From Chlamydomonas reinhardtii (lineage: Eukaryota; Chlorophyta; Chlorophyceae; Chlamydomonadales; Chlamydomonadaceae): a DNA stretch of 64,000 bases. The notes under the pieces are model-generated. The model worked only from the letters and a program-made list of their open reading frames with translations. It was not told where the DNA came from and searched no databases. Positions 47,189 through 59,100 of this stretch are shown here, one piece after another; within the stretch, counting starts at the first letter, position 1; every line of letters begins with the position of its first letter. A program made the translations under genes and the position numbers. Location: contig NC_057015.1 of the NCBI RefSeq assembly GCF_000002595.2, positions 7,417,847 through 7,481,846 on the forward strand, in the 5' to 3' direction.

Positions 47189-48811
47189 ATGGACTTTGGC
47201 AAGTTCAAGTCAGTTTTCCTGAAATCGCACGAGTGCTTGGAAAGATGGCTCGCGCTCCAGGTGATTTGTTGATAATGACTGTTTGTGTAGCAACAGACTG
47301 CCAAAACCGTGTTTGCACTTGTGAATGGGAGCAGGATGCGGGCGCTCGGCTGCTCGCGAACGCTGGAAACATTATTCAGCGCCTACCCGTAAGTCTCAAC
47401 TCAGCGCAAGCCGCACCAGATGTGCAGGAAGCTAGCTGCGGACCTCTGCCTCCTCCCGCCAGCACCATCCCTTCACCTGTGCCGCCGCGGCTCTGCCGCC
47501 GCAGGTACTTCATGACCGCCGCAACTACGCAGCGCTACCCGACTCACAGCAGCTGCAAACGCTTGTGCTAGCAAAGCAGATTCGAGCCCTGGAGTCGGTC
47601 TTTGGGCGCCTACAGGAGAACATGTGAGTGGCGCACATAGGGCGGTGCCAACGGCACCGTTGGCTGCGCGGCACGGCACTAGTGGAATGTGCATGTTCCT
47701 TCTCGCGGCTGGCCTTTGAACAGCTGATAGCTGGCGGTAGGCTGGAGGTCCGGAGGATAGGGCAGACAGATCGTGCCACTTACAGCCCACCCACGCGAGA
47801 CGGTCCAGCCGACCGGCGAGGGCTGTCCCGCACTCGCCGTGCTCCCATGCGAAGGAACAATGCCCTGATACCCACCCTCAACCTCCGCCTGCGCACCCGG
47901 CCCGCTGACCCACCCTCCGCCTGCCTCCATGCCACACACAACAACCGTCGCCCTTTTCCTCCTGAAGTATGTATCGATTGCTCACCCCTTTGCAGCTCTG
48001 AGATGGCTTCGGTGACTCGCGCCCAGGAGCGGCTGGTGGTGGAGAGCTGGAAGCTGCTTGGCGAGCACCCCAGTGCAGCGGCGTGTGGCGCGGTGCAGTC
48101 AGGCGGTGCCAGCGTGGCCCAGCTAGTGGAGTGCATGGAGGACGTGTGGTGAGAGACGAACAGACTGGAATGCGGGGTGTGCGGCCGGAGTCGAGGGGGT
48201 GATGGTGGAGGGAAGGGGCGGCATGAACACGGCGGACACGGCCGTGTTTTGGAAGACACGACGGATGCTGGTGCCGCTTCCGCTATCTGCTGCTCTGTGT
48301 TGTGACACCCTGATTTGCACGGCATGCAATTGTCCGATGTCGCCGTATGCTGCGGCGTGCTGCGCGCAGGCGCTGTTGTCGGGACGACCTGGCTGTGCGG
48401 GCGGCGGCGCTGGCCGGCATGAGCCACACCACCTCGCCGCAGCAGTTTGCGCGGCTGAGCGGCGCCCTGGCAGGTGCGTGGTGCATGCACGTGTGTGAGC
48501 ACGGGTATGTGTGCGGTACGGCTACGATGGCGTGGAGCAGGAGGGCGCATGCTGCATGCGTGGGATGGTCTCCTCAGTCGTCACAGCCAAAAGCACAGGG
48601 GCCGTCGTCCGGCCCCGGCCGCTGCACGGCTGTGCGCGTTCTTCCACGTCTTTTCTGATCCTAGCAAAGCCCCTCTTCATGCCTCCATCGGAGTCAACCA
48701 TCGCGAATTTGCAACCCCATTTACTCCCTCCCCACAGCCAGCACGGGCCTGGGCAAGTGGAGCCTGCCGGTGGTGCTCATGTCCAGTGTGGCGCCCGTGC
48801 TGAGGGGCTGA
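47189..48811 (+). CDS. AIRIM/C1orf109-like protein (DUF4477)
   Basis: Exons: 47189-47260, 47335-47388, 47505-47623, 47996-48148, 48370-48473, 48738-48811; 191 residues (human AIRIM 203). In human cells AIRIM works with the AFG2 (SPATA5) AAA ATPase to recycle factors from pre-60S ribosomes. The alignment, from memory, is: WLALQDAGARLLANAGNIIQ against human WQSALRDCQPLLSSLSNLAE; YAALPDSQQLQTLVLAKQ against ALRAFPDLKERLRRKQL; then GRLQENISEMASVTRAQERL and SVAQLVECMEDVWRRCCRDD against SVADMLEWLQDIERHYRKS. The second exon start (GAT at 47335) was fixed by this alignment; other acceptors give a premature stop after exon 3. The C-terminus after SHTTSPQQFARL is algal. Identity is moderate, so treat the assignment as probable. 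Confidence 0.7.
47640..47712 (+). repeat. Dispersed repeat copy P in AIRIM-like intron 3
   Basis: About 70 bp beginning GGCGGTGCCAACGGCACCG and ending GTGCATGTTCCTTCTCGCGG. Roughly 80% like 48911-48981, by eye. Confidence 0.7.
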
Positions 48812-49534
48812 CAAGTTGGAGCCAGGAGGGTGGGGGGCACAAAGACACATCGACAACCGAAGGCGGAGGAGTCGAAGGAGGAGGACAGGTGATGCAATGC
48901 TGCGCCCCTGGGGGCGGTGTCAACGGCGCCGCCGTCTGCACGGCACGGCAATGGAGTGTGCATGTTCCTCCTCGCAGCTGGATGCGGCGGCTGCAAGGCG
49001 GCGGCGTAAAAACGCTCACGCGTGTGTGCAAGTGTTACTTACACGGCTCGCAAGCACACCCGTGGTACGTTTGGGTGGAGTGGGGCAAGGACATCGCGCC
49101 GCTGGTGTAGACGTCAGCGGCCCATAGTGGCCCGCAATCGCAATCGCATTCATACGGTAGTGACAGGCCTCATGGACTGTGTGGCGATGGACATGGGTGC
49201 ATGGAACCTTGGACATGGGTGCATGGACTCAAGCCCGCACGCGCACGACCCAGAAGCACACAGCTTGCACCCTAGTGGCTTCTTGTCACTTGCTTGTTAT
49301 TCATGCCACCTCGTTTGACCGCATGCAGGGCCACGAGGCGGATGGTCATTACGGCCGGACGCGGGCCGGGGCCCAAGCCCCACGTCACCCCCAACCCCGC
49401 GGGCAACTGCGTGTCGCGGTCACTACAACTTAAGACAACAGCAAGCCAGGTCGGCATTTTATTATATGTGCCTGTTATAACCATTCATTCCTATACTATT
49501 TGATTAGACTTGCAAGACTCGCAAGATAGCAAAC
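48812..49534. other. 3' flank of AIRIM-like gene with repeat copy Q
   Basis: Contains repeat copy Q (48911-48981; GGGCGGTGTCAACGGCGCC ... GTGCATGTTCCTCCTCGCAG) in the same orientation as copy P. Around 49180-49230 GGACATGGGTGCATGGA is repeated twice. The 3' end (49450-49530) is AT-rich and may be a promoter for the next ORF. Confidence 0.55.
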
Positions 49535-49786
49535 ATGGGTGGTGTTACATTTGACCGGCACTTGAAGGCGTGCGCCGGGTGTCACTACACGGAGCTTGAA
49601 GACAAGAAGCGTGCGTTTTGGAAACGGGCGACTTGGAAAAGGAAAGAGTATGACCATGTGGAATGGTACCTCGAAGCGTGCCCGAAGGAGCTTCCAAAGG
49701 GCTATTTCTGGGATTTGGATTGGGCATGTCAGGATTGCACAAAGGAGAACTTGCGCCGACAGCCACATCCGTGCGTTGTTATGTGA
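49535..49786 (+). CDS. Small hypothetical protein with CxxC pairs
   Basis: ATG-to-stop frame of 83 codons. I do not recognise the family. The product is rich in Cys, Trp, Lys and Glu, unlike the Ala/Gly-rich shadow frames nearby. Two CxxC pairs (CAGC near residue 13 and CQDC near residue 66) plus Cys49 could bind zinc. There is an AT-rich stretch (TTTTATTATATG, 49458-49469) about 70 bp upstream of the ATG. The 3' end reads GTTAT|GTGAGCACG, a fair splice donor, so the gene may continue in exons I could not find. It could equally be part of an old mobile element or chance. Moderate to low certainty. Confidence 0.4.
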   Translation: MGGVTFDRHLKACAGCHYTELEDKKRAFWKRATWKRKEYDHVEWYLEACPKELPKGYFWDLDWACQDCTKENLRRQPHPCVVM

Positions 49787-52700
49787 GCACGCCACGGACG
49801 CTGCTGCCTCCTTCCCGCCGTCAAATAATGCCGGTAACGGCCTGGCGGTGCGGCCTGGCGCAGGAACGCCAGCGCGTTGTTGTAGGTGACATGCAGCTTT
49901 TCTTTTGGCCTGGTCTCTGGTCTCACGCCTGCACACTCTCGAGACGGAGGGCAGGAGCAGCTAGCAGGAGGGCCCTGCGGACGCTCGGTGGGGTGAAGAG
50001 GAGTGAAGGAGGAACCGGAGCCACACATACCTGTTTGCAAGGCTCCCGGCGAAGCCAGACTTGGCCATTGCTACGGGCCTCTGTTCGAGAATTACTTAAT
50101 TCGGATGGGGTTCGGTGGGGCGCGCGCGGTGGAGCGAGGCGGCATTCTGTATGTTGATCTGCGCGCTTCATTACGCTTCGCTACTTGAGTCGTCGAGCAG
50201 CAGGTTCGATGTTGTGGCGTGAGAGCCGCCTCATCCAGGTGAGCGCACGTGCTTGAGTGCTATGCCGCAGTAGGGTGCAGGTAATAATTGTATGGTGCAG
50301 GACGGAGGCGTGTGACATGGATGTGGGATGCACGAGGCCTTCTGTTAGGGCAGGGGCGCTCTCACGGCTGGTGGCTGCTGGTGGCTGCTGCGCGCATTGG
50401 CTTGCGAAATCATGTTGATGTCAGGAGTGTGTGTGTGGGGGGGAGGTCGGCGCCCTTTGGATAAACGCAGAGGTGTGACTTGCACGCAGTGCATGGGCGC
50501 CTGTACTTCGTTGCGAGCGAGTCCGTATGTTTGCTGAGCAAGCTTGACTGATTCAAGCGGCATTGGTTGACGCGCGTGCCTGTGGTACTCAAGGTGGTAC
50601 TATATTATTCTTGCACGTGACCCTCGTACGTGCGAATGATTCTCAGTGTGCGGTCCAAGTGACATTCCAGCGAGTGCGCGTTGCGGATAGCATATGAGAC
50701 AAGGGTGGAGGAATGGACAAGGCAATTGGGGCAGAAGGTTTCTGGACGGAGGGAGGGGGCGGGGGGCGGGTCAAACCGCGACGCTGAGACACCTGGGCTT
50801 TATGCAGTTGGCAGATTAGTTGCAAGGCCTGCAGGGGATCAGTGGCAGGCTGATTTCAAAGGCGGTCAGAAGGCTTTGCGCACGAATGGGATCATACATG
50901 GCTTGCCTGATTGCCCGCCGCCTCTTGTCGCCCTTGCCGGCGCGGCGCCGCGGTAGAGCGGTGCGCGGTCCTGGACAAAAGTGATGTGCCGGTGAATGCG
51001 TACGTGTACAAGGAGGAGTGCTGGTGTGCGGGACTCTCAGTGTCATCCCTCGGAGCCGACATGATGCTTGCATGTGGTGGGGGCGGCCCCGCGCGCTCAC
51101 GCAGCACGCAGCGGTGCGTGGCTGCCAGCACGAGCCGCGCGCACAGTCTGTATGTAAGGACTGTAAGTCCGCGCACCATCTCAGGAAGTAGGTCGTGCGT
51201 CCTTGGCTCATCTCTCGCCTTGTTTGATCACCTGTGCCGGGGTCCGGGGTCATATGTCATGTTTGGATGGGGGCAGCGGCGCAGCAGCAGCACCAAGCGT
51301 CGCAAACGCATTGGGCGAAGGCGGTCCCGTGTGGCCGCTCCGTGCGGGTGGGGCACGGCGCCTGGACTAGGGAGAGCCCGAGGGCTCCGCTAACCCCGAG
51401 ATCAGGAGAACCTGAACAGGCCACGGATGCTGTAGGGGATAACGGGAGCGAGGCGGTACACGTCCCAGCGCGGGGGTATCGGTCGGCGGCGAGGCGGCAA
51501 GCAAGCAAGCTGAGTGAGTGCGCTTGTGAGGTGGTGAGCAGGAGGCCCGGAGCAGGGCACTAGGTGCGGTGGGCATGCGTCGTACAATGCATGGCTGCAT
51601 GGGCTATGAAGACAGTTTCGACAGAGCTATCGAGTGAGCTCGTCAGCACGGACGGATCCTTAATGACTTCGAAGCCGATGATTCGGGACGCGCCCCCGGT
51701 CACACAGGCTGAGCGATGCGGTGGGTGGGTGGTGCAAGCCCGGTGCGGCTTAGCGTGACTCGAAGGCGTGTTCGGGTGATGGTGCAAGGCGGGGCCCGCG
51801 TGGAGAACTGCGAGGCAGGGCGCCGGGGACACACCTGGCGTCATCAGTGGGTCACACAACAGCCGGTAGGGGGAGGGAGGGAGGGGGGGCCGGCGCGCGG
51901 CTGCACGGGCGCTGCATGCTGCACGGGATGACGGGCGCAGTGGCCTACCTGCCGCACAGGTGCGCTGCTCCATCCTGCTCCTGGCGTCCTCATCATCCCT
52001 GATGAACTACTGCTGCGCACCCGCCATTCCCTTCTCCGCCACAGGCTGCGAACCTTGAGCTTGCGCACACGTACCGCGCCACGACCTGGCCAGGGTAGGC
52101 AGCGGCTGCTGGTGCAGGCGAGCGTGTAGCCAACGATGTGGCGTGCTACGGAACGTTCGTTCCCCATGTACGGAACCGCCCCATCCAGTCATTGATTGGG
52201 TGCGATCTAGCTTCGCCACCATGCGCATGGTGATGCCAAATGTATGATACTGTATAATAGGGTGTGCCGTGATGCAGATTGTGCACGCCCGCCGGTTGCA
52301 ACTGGTATGAGGGCGCGAAAGCGTTGTCACAGGTGTTGCGTGTTGCGTGCCGCGTCACGAAGTAGCGTATCACCGTGCACCGGTGCATATGGGTGATGAT
52401 GAGGGCGTATGGAGTATATGAGTGGACGGGACGGAGGATGTTGGGGTGGTTCTGCCGCCAGAGCTTGCTTCTGATTCTGGAAGGGTGGGGACGTGGCTGC
52501 AAAGTCGCCCTGATGCCTGCCTGGTGCTTGCCGCTCGTAGGCGCACTCCCACACTCTCCGCATGAAGATTGAAGCGTTGCGTGGGGGCGCATGTTGGCAA
52601 AGTAAGCCATGGATGCTAAAGCATGTGGGCACGGACGCCCCTGTAGACTGTGACTCGTTGATATGTACCGTACTGTAAACCCTTGGTACAATGGTACTCA

Positions 52701-53269
52701 GGGACACTGACTTGGTTGCAGACGCACAGGGCCCACCCACGGGCCAGCTGCTCCAGGCCTTCTGCCGGTGCCGATGGCCCGGTGGACATTGCACGGCCTG
52801 ACTGCACGGCCTGACTGCAGTTGTCATCAGCACTGCCAGGGCCATGTGAGCGATCAAGGGAATGCGGGTCCAAAAGGCTGTGGCATTAATCCCCACAAAA
52901 CCTGCCGCTGCAACAATGCCGGTTGAATGAAGCTGGTCCGGACTTGCGCCTGAGCACCATTACAGCGGATCGCCACAGTCATAACGAAACTCTCTCACCT
53001 CTCACCACCACTGGTGATCCTCCTGTATCCCTGAGTGCGGCTTGCGCATGACTCTCTCGCTGGCTTCACAACTGTGTGCCACCTCTAGGCACGCACTTGG
53101 GCACGCACACCCTCGCATAAAGGCACAGCACACTCTCATTCACGCATTTACAATGCCCGCTCCATTCGCGCTCTCACCACACCACCGCACACCACGCGCA
53201 CCCCAACGGCCCGTCCATCCTGCAATGCCGCCACCGCACCGCCACCGCGACCATGACTGACCGCAGCCG
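49787..53269. other. Gene-poor interval with unresolved coding potential
   Basis: About 3.5 kb with no exon chain I can tie to a family. Two spots read like possible exons: 50040-50188 (+), ending VERGGILYVDLRASLRFAT, and 50955-51090 (+), containing DKSDVPVNAYVYKEECWC. They lack Ala runs and have varied composition, but no consistent splice chain was found. The right part (51500-53200) is AT-richer and shows nothing supported. TTACA at 53148-53152 is the probable CPBP poly(A) signal. Confidence 0.4.
53148..53152 (-). promoter_or_regulatory. Candidate poly(A) signal TGTAA of the CPBP gene
   Basis: TTACA on the plus strand, 118 bp beyond the CPBP stop, correct orientation for that transcript. 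Confidence 0.55.
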
Positions 53270-55764
53270 CTACCGCTTCCCAGCCGCTACCTGCGCCTCC
53301 CGCGCCTGGGCCTCCCGCGCCGCTTCCATGTCCGCAATCTTCTTGCCCTTCCATATGAACGCCGACGCCGCGTTGGCGCCCACGTGCGCAACCGCCGGCA
53401 CCCAGATGTTTCCCGTGACCAAAAAAGCTGCGCCGTACAGCCCACCAACCGCCGCCGCCCACACCGCGAAGGCCGGGTTGCGGCCGCCGCTGGTGTGAAG
53501 CGCTCCGAAGATGACAGCGGCGATCGCGGCACCGCGCCAGTCAGGGAAGGTGGCGGGGATGAGGGCACCGCGGAAGAGGAGCTCCTCGGGAATGCCGGAG
53601 GCCAGCGCAACCAGGACAATGTCGAATGGGTTCAGCGTGGTCAGGATCTACGGGCGCAAGCGGGCAAGGAATGCGCAGTTGGTAGCACAGGCGGGAATGC
53701 GCGTGTTTGCGTTTTTGTGCGTGTGAGAGTGAGAGCGTGCTGCAATGACATGGCCGTGACGTAATGGCCGTCACGCCGAGCCGCGGCAGCAGCCGAGCCG
53801 CCACACCGCTACAGGCCCAGCCTCCTCCCTTCCCACTCCACCTGCCCCCAAATGCCTCTCCCGTGCCTCCCGCACACCTCACACCTGCGCGTTGGAGCGG
53901 TCGGTGGCCTCCCGCAGGTCGCCCCACACGCCCAGCAGCGCCTGCCGCGCCGCCGTCACAGCCGCCGCCGCGCCCGCCGCTACCGCAACATCGGCAAAGG
54001 ACTCGAAGCCGGAAGGCCAGCGCAGCAGCGCCGCCACAGCCTCCGGGTCAGTGCCCATGGCGGCTGCGCTGTTCAGGGCTGCGGGTGGTTTCCGGGGTGC
54101 GCGGTGGCATTGACAGAATGAGTACGGTGGTGCAGCGCAAGCAGGAGAGGAGCAGGAGTCGCTTGGCGGACTAGATAGGCAGGGCTAAAATGGGATGCAG
54201 GAGTCCCGAAGCGCACGCCGCTTGCGCCTGTGCTGCTCCCGCTGCGCGCCATGCCGCATGCAGCCTAGCACATATGCCCACGTGCGACCCCGCTCTCTGT
54301 CGCATGCCGCAACCCCCTCCTCCGTCCCAGCGGCTGTCGTTAACCCACGTCACTCCAGCCTTTACCACACCACCAGGTGGCACGCACGCTTCCTCTCTTG
54401 CCCACGCCCGCTCCACTTGTACGCACCCAGCCACACCACAGCACGACCCCTCCACATGTGTGGAATCCAGCCCCTGCCCAGCAGTTGCCCGGCGCCCACT
54501 GACAACCCTGCCGCGCCAACGCACCTGCGTAGTTGCGGAAGAAGACGGCAATCACCGCCATCCAGAACCCCGTGCCCAGAGCGCTGGTCAGCACCGCGTT
54601 ACGCGAGGCCGGTGGCAGTGGCGCGGCGGCCGGCGCAGACGTCGAGGCGGCTGACGGCTGCTGCACCGGCCCCGGTGCCGTCAGCGAGACCTCTACTGGC
54701 CCCGACGTAGCTCGCACTGCCGCCGCCGCGCCTGACCCCGTTCTTAACCCCGACGTCCCTGGCCGCCCCGCTGCAGATGCAGGTGCTGGTGTTGCTGCCG
54801 CTAGCCCTCCTGCGCCAGCAGCCCCTGACGTCACTGCTGCTGCTGCTGCTGCCGCCGCCGCTGCCTCCACCGCTGCGGCTTGCTCCGCCTCTATGTCCGC
54901 CTGTGTCTTCATGAAGCCCGTTCGCGGGTTCCACTTTGGCACGTCGCTGGCCCCGCTGCTGCTCGCCTCCTCGCCCTCGTCCTCGCGGTCGCTATCCCGC
55001 TCGCCGTCCTCCCAGCGCCAGGGTGCGTTGGACTGAGCTGCTCCCGGCTTGGGCGCGAAAACGGGGTAAATCTGCTCGGGTGACACAGCCTCTGTGTACG
55101 GGTCCGGTACGATGAAAGGTTGAGCACATGCGTAATGCGCTGTTGGTGGACTGCAGTTGCTGGTGCTGGTGGTTGGTGGTGTGCTGGGTGGGGTGGTGGC
55201 AAGTTTAGCAGCATCATGCGGGACTAGTGGTCAGTGGGCGGGTTGGACAGAGGCGGCGGTTGCGGCGCTCCCACGCTAAGCAGCCCTGGCGCTCACCGTT
55301 TCGCCCGGGGCGGCTGCGGGGTGAGGGGGCCGCCGGCAGCTCCACATTCTCTGCACATGGTCGGCGCCAACGGTCATATACCGTCATACATTCACACGTG
55401 TGATTGGGAGCGTTTAAAGGAACGCAGGAGCATGCGGAAGGCCCCAGGTGACCATCGCAACCACGTACCCAGCACGAGGCGTGTGGCGGACATCCCGGGG
55501 TCCGAGCCTAGCTCGTCAACCTCGTCGCCAGGCCCCCGCTGCTGCTGTTTCCGATTCTTCTTTACTTGCTTGCGTGCGTGCGCAAGAAGGGCATCTCCCT
55601 GCGACGCGCGGGAGCAGGACCGGTTCAGGCACGCGCCAGTGGGAGCATCCAGCGATGCTTGGTAGGAGAGAATCGTGTGCCGCGGCGCTCACCCGACGGC
55701 TTCGCAAGGTACCGATGCCCGTAAAGGTGCCTAAACATCTTCCTTGAAGCAGCATCGGGCCCAT
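53270..55764 (-). CDS. CPBP (CAAX/Abi) family intramembrane metalloprotease
   Basis: Exons (minus): 55764-55693, 55598-55469, 55350-55297, 55139-54525, 54078-53885, 53647-53270; about 480 residues. CPBP proteases are multi-span membrane enzymes; plant members are mostly plastidial. The catalytic signature is complete: EELLFRG (Glu376, Glu377, Arg381), His406 in FGALHTSGG, and His443/Asn447 in VPAVAHVGANA. Hydrophobic segments surround them (FDIVLVALASGI, AAIAAVIFGAL, WAAAVGGLYGAAFL) and one more lies at GTGFWMAVIAVFF. The N-terminus (MGPMLLQGRCLGTFTGIGTL then RSRR) is basic, hydroxylated and acid-free, consistent with a plastid transit peptide. A basic/acidic linker and a long Ala-rich stretch follow. 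The exon 4 acceptor could be 55142 (used) or about 55108. Substrate unknown. Head to head with SPAG1. Confidence 0.88.
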
Positions 55765-56101
55765 TTTGGAAAGCGCGAGCTGGCCGGCGCAAGGCTTGTC
55801 GACTTGGCACGAAAGGCTGCCAGCTGGAGTGGGCACCAAGCAAGCTTCGCTAGTTTAAGTCAACACATAATCAACCGTTTGACGTAATAAGCGACCCAGC
55901 TTGGCGTACCCCCAGAAAGACGCGATTGTGCCCATCGCGGCCATGGTTTCGAGTCGACGGGCTGAGTCAAACCAAATGAAGGGCTGTTATCTTTAGTCAA
56001 TCAATAACGTGAACTAGATAGCATTACTCATTTTGCCAGTCAAGCAACCAGTCCCAAAACATTAAACGGCTTCTGTGCGAGCGCGGCCTCCATTCCAAAG
56101 G
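55765..56101. promoter_or_regulatory. Head-to-head promoter region, CPBP protease / SPAG1
   Basis: 337 bp between opposed ATGs, AT-rich (55850-56060). Must contain both promoters and 5' UTRs. No recognised element. Confidence 0.6.
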
Positions 56102-59100
56102 ATGCCGCCTCGCCCTGCAACACTGCAACCTAAGGATGATCGTGAAAAGGAGGAATTCGACAACATTTCGTGAGTTTACCGCGAGTTTGGAGGCCGCGGG
56201 CATCACTGACGTGCCCCTCGCGCTGCCCCCGCAGTGCGGATTACATTACATCTTGCAAGGATGTAAAGAAGCTAATGAGGTTGGAGGCGTACATGAGGTG
56301 GGCTCAGATCAGTGTTTGGCGCGGGCTTCCGTCCTGCCAGCTGGCCTCATTACTATCACACAGTTAGGGAGCATTGCTGTCGAAACTGATGCTCGGACCA
56401 TGATGCGTACATACGCTGACGGTGTCGGAGCATGTCGTTCAGGACACCTTGGGTTCCGGTCCGCGCCCCGCCGTCTTCCCCCACTGCGCTGACCCTCCGG
56501 AGCGCCCTACCTGCCACACCCGTGGCGCGAGTCCACAACATTCCTATACTGTCAGCCCTGCCGGCGCGGCCCACGCCCAACCCGCTGCCACGCCACGCCC
56601 TACACCGCACCCGCCCACTGACCCACCCTAGGCCACCACCACCACCACCCACACACGCCACGCCTTACCCTCTACCTCCCTCGGCCCCCTCCCATTCGCC
56701 CCATCCCACAGGGACCAGGGCTACGATGCCACCGCGGACGCCGCCGCCCACCGGCTGCGGGAGCTGGGCCAGCGGGCTGCCGGCTCCGAGGCGGCGGCAA
56801 TCGACCCGGAGGCGGCGCGCCAGGCGGCCGAGGCAAAGCGGGCGGCGGCGGCGGACATTGCGGCCTGGAGCACAGTTCAGAAGAAAACGGAGGCGGCGCT
56901 GGAGGCGGCGCGGCAGGCGGCCAGGTGCTACGGGGGCCTGGGGCTGAGGGGACGCCGGGGTGGCAATGGCCAAACTGCACATGTGTAGGCATAGGGCGGG
57001 CGGGTGCGGAGGTGGCGCTGGTGCTAGCGGGCAGTGTCGGGTATGGGCTGATGGTGTCATGGAGTGACTGGCGCAACTGCTCCAGCTTGTTTAGCTCAGC
57101 ACGCGTCTCTCCATGCATTCCTGCAGTGGACGTGAGGCGGGCGTGCCGCCTGTTCGCGCGCCGCCGGCGCCCGGCGCCGCACCCGCGCCCACGCCCTCAT
57201 CAATGCCGGCGCCCGCAGGCGACGGCAAGAAGGCGAAGGCGGTGAGCACGCCGTGCCAGACGGCAGCCGGGGCAGGCGCCTGGGTCGTGCTGGAGCGTGT
57301 TGCTGTGCCTCTAAGGGAGCGTGCAAACGCCATGCGGCGGTCAATACCCATTGCCGTAATTAGGCATGCTGCCGCCGCCCATGCTTGCATGCGGAATCCC
57401 ACAGCTGTGCCTGTGTGACGGCGTGCTTACGCGCCGCTCCCCAATCGTCGCTTTTCTTAACGCCTGTGTGTGGTGCCTCTGGCGCACGCACACGTGCAGG
57501 ACTCGGCGGTGGGGCTACAGGTGCGCTCGGGCCGCGACTACTACGACGCCTGGGACAAGAAAGTGGAGGCCGCGCTGGCGGAGGCCGACACAGGGGGCGG
57601 GGGCGGCAGCAGCGCCGACGGCGCCGCTGGCGAGGCGGCGGCCGCCGCCAGCACGGCGGGCCTGCGCCGCAGCCCGGAGCTGACGCAGCGGCTGCTGGAG
57701 CTCAATCGCAGCCTGAGCGCGCCGGAGCGGCTGGCGCTGAGCGGGCAGGAGAAGGCCAAGGGAAATGAGCACTTCCGGGCCAAGGAGTACGTGGAGGTGG
57801 GTAGTGCGTCCTATACGGTAATTCCAGTTCAATTGGCAAGGGGAATGGGCGTGGGTGGTACGGTGGCATGCGGCGGTGCATGTCGTGGTGGTGATGACGT
57901 GGTCACGGGGTGGCGGTGGTGATGAGTGAATGGAAGGCGGGGCCGGGAAGAGCTGACGCGACGCGGCCGGGTGGGGTGCCTGCGCATAGAGATCTAGTAA
58001 TACCAACAACCACCACGCCGCCAGGCTGTGGAGCTCTACACGCTGGCGCTGGGCCTGCGCGGCGCGGCTGGCGACGCGGCGCTGTTCGCCAACCGCGCCG
58101 CCGCCTACGTCAAGCTGTCCATGTGGGACTGCGCGGAGACGGACTGCTCCGCGGCGCTGGAGGCCGACCCCGCGTCCTACAAGTCCTACGTCCGCCGCGC
58201 CGCGGCGCGGCTGCAGCTGGGCAAGTGGGTGCTGCGTGCAATGGCGTGCGGTCGTATGTGGCCTCCTACACACATGTACAGCGCGCCTCGACAACGGTGT
58301 TGCCACCAACGCACGCCACCTGTGTTAGGGTTTCACATGGGAAGGAAACACATGAACAACGTTCCCTGTGTGCGCGCACACAGGCTTATGGAGGCCAAGG
58401 CGGACGCGGAGACGGCACTGGCGCTGCAGCCGGGTCACGTGGACGCGACGGGGCTGCGCGAGCGCATCCTCAAGGCCCTTGAGGCCAAGGGCATGAAGCG
58501 CATGGTCATCGAGGAGGCCGAGGACGAGGACGAGGAGGAGGGCGAAGAGGCGGACGAGGTGCCCGTGCCCGTGCGCAAGGCACCGGCGGCTGCGCCGGCG
58601 CCGGCGCCGGCGGCACCCGCGGCGCCGGCGGCTGCGCCCCAGTCTCCTGAGGGCGGTGCGCCGCGTCGCAAGCTGCAGGTGGTGGAGGAGTCGGACAGCG
58701 AGGAGGACGACGCGCCGCCCGGCGACCAGCGCCAGAGGGCCGCACCGCCCGCGCCCGCCGCCGCCAAGTCGCCCGTCCCCACCCCGGCCCCGGCGCCTGC
58801 GAAGGTGCCCGCTCCTGCTCCCGCGCCGGCGCCGAAGGCGGCGGCGGCGCCGCCGCCGCCTCCTGCCCCAGTCGTGGATCTCCCTCCGCCCCCGCCGCTG
58901 CCGCCCAAGCCGGAGCCGCCGGCGCCCACGCCGGTGTCGGAGTACGAGGCGGCTGTGGCGGCTATTAAGGAGGCGGGTAACATGGCCTTCAAGGCGCAGC
59001 AGTACGTGCAGGCGGCGCGGCAGTACAGCGACGCGCTGGAGCTGGCGCCCGACCTGCAGCTGCTGTACATCAACCGGTGAGGCGGAAGGAGGGAGGAGGG

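Noticed and set aside
47281-47390. Alternative AIRIM-like exon 2 starting at ACT GCC (47296)
   Set aside because: Its frame ends in phase 2 and leads to a stop after exon 3. The GAT start at 47335 keeps frame and matches the family.
38660-48715. Possible three-copy repeat at 38665, 48190-48260 (reverse) and 48650-48715
   Set aside because: Similarity by eye is only about 60% over 60 bp and patchy, too weak to call.
52146-52896. Minus-strand open frames of 181 and 189 codons
   Set aside because: Two overlapping frames of equal openness with no domain, as expected from chance in GC-rich DNA.
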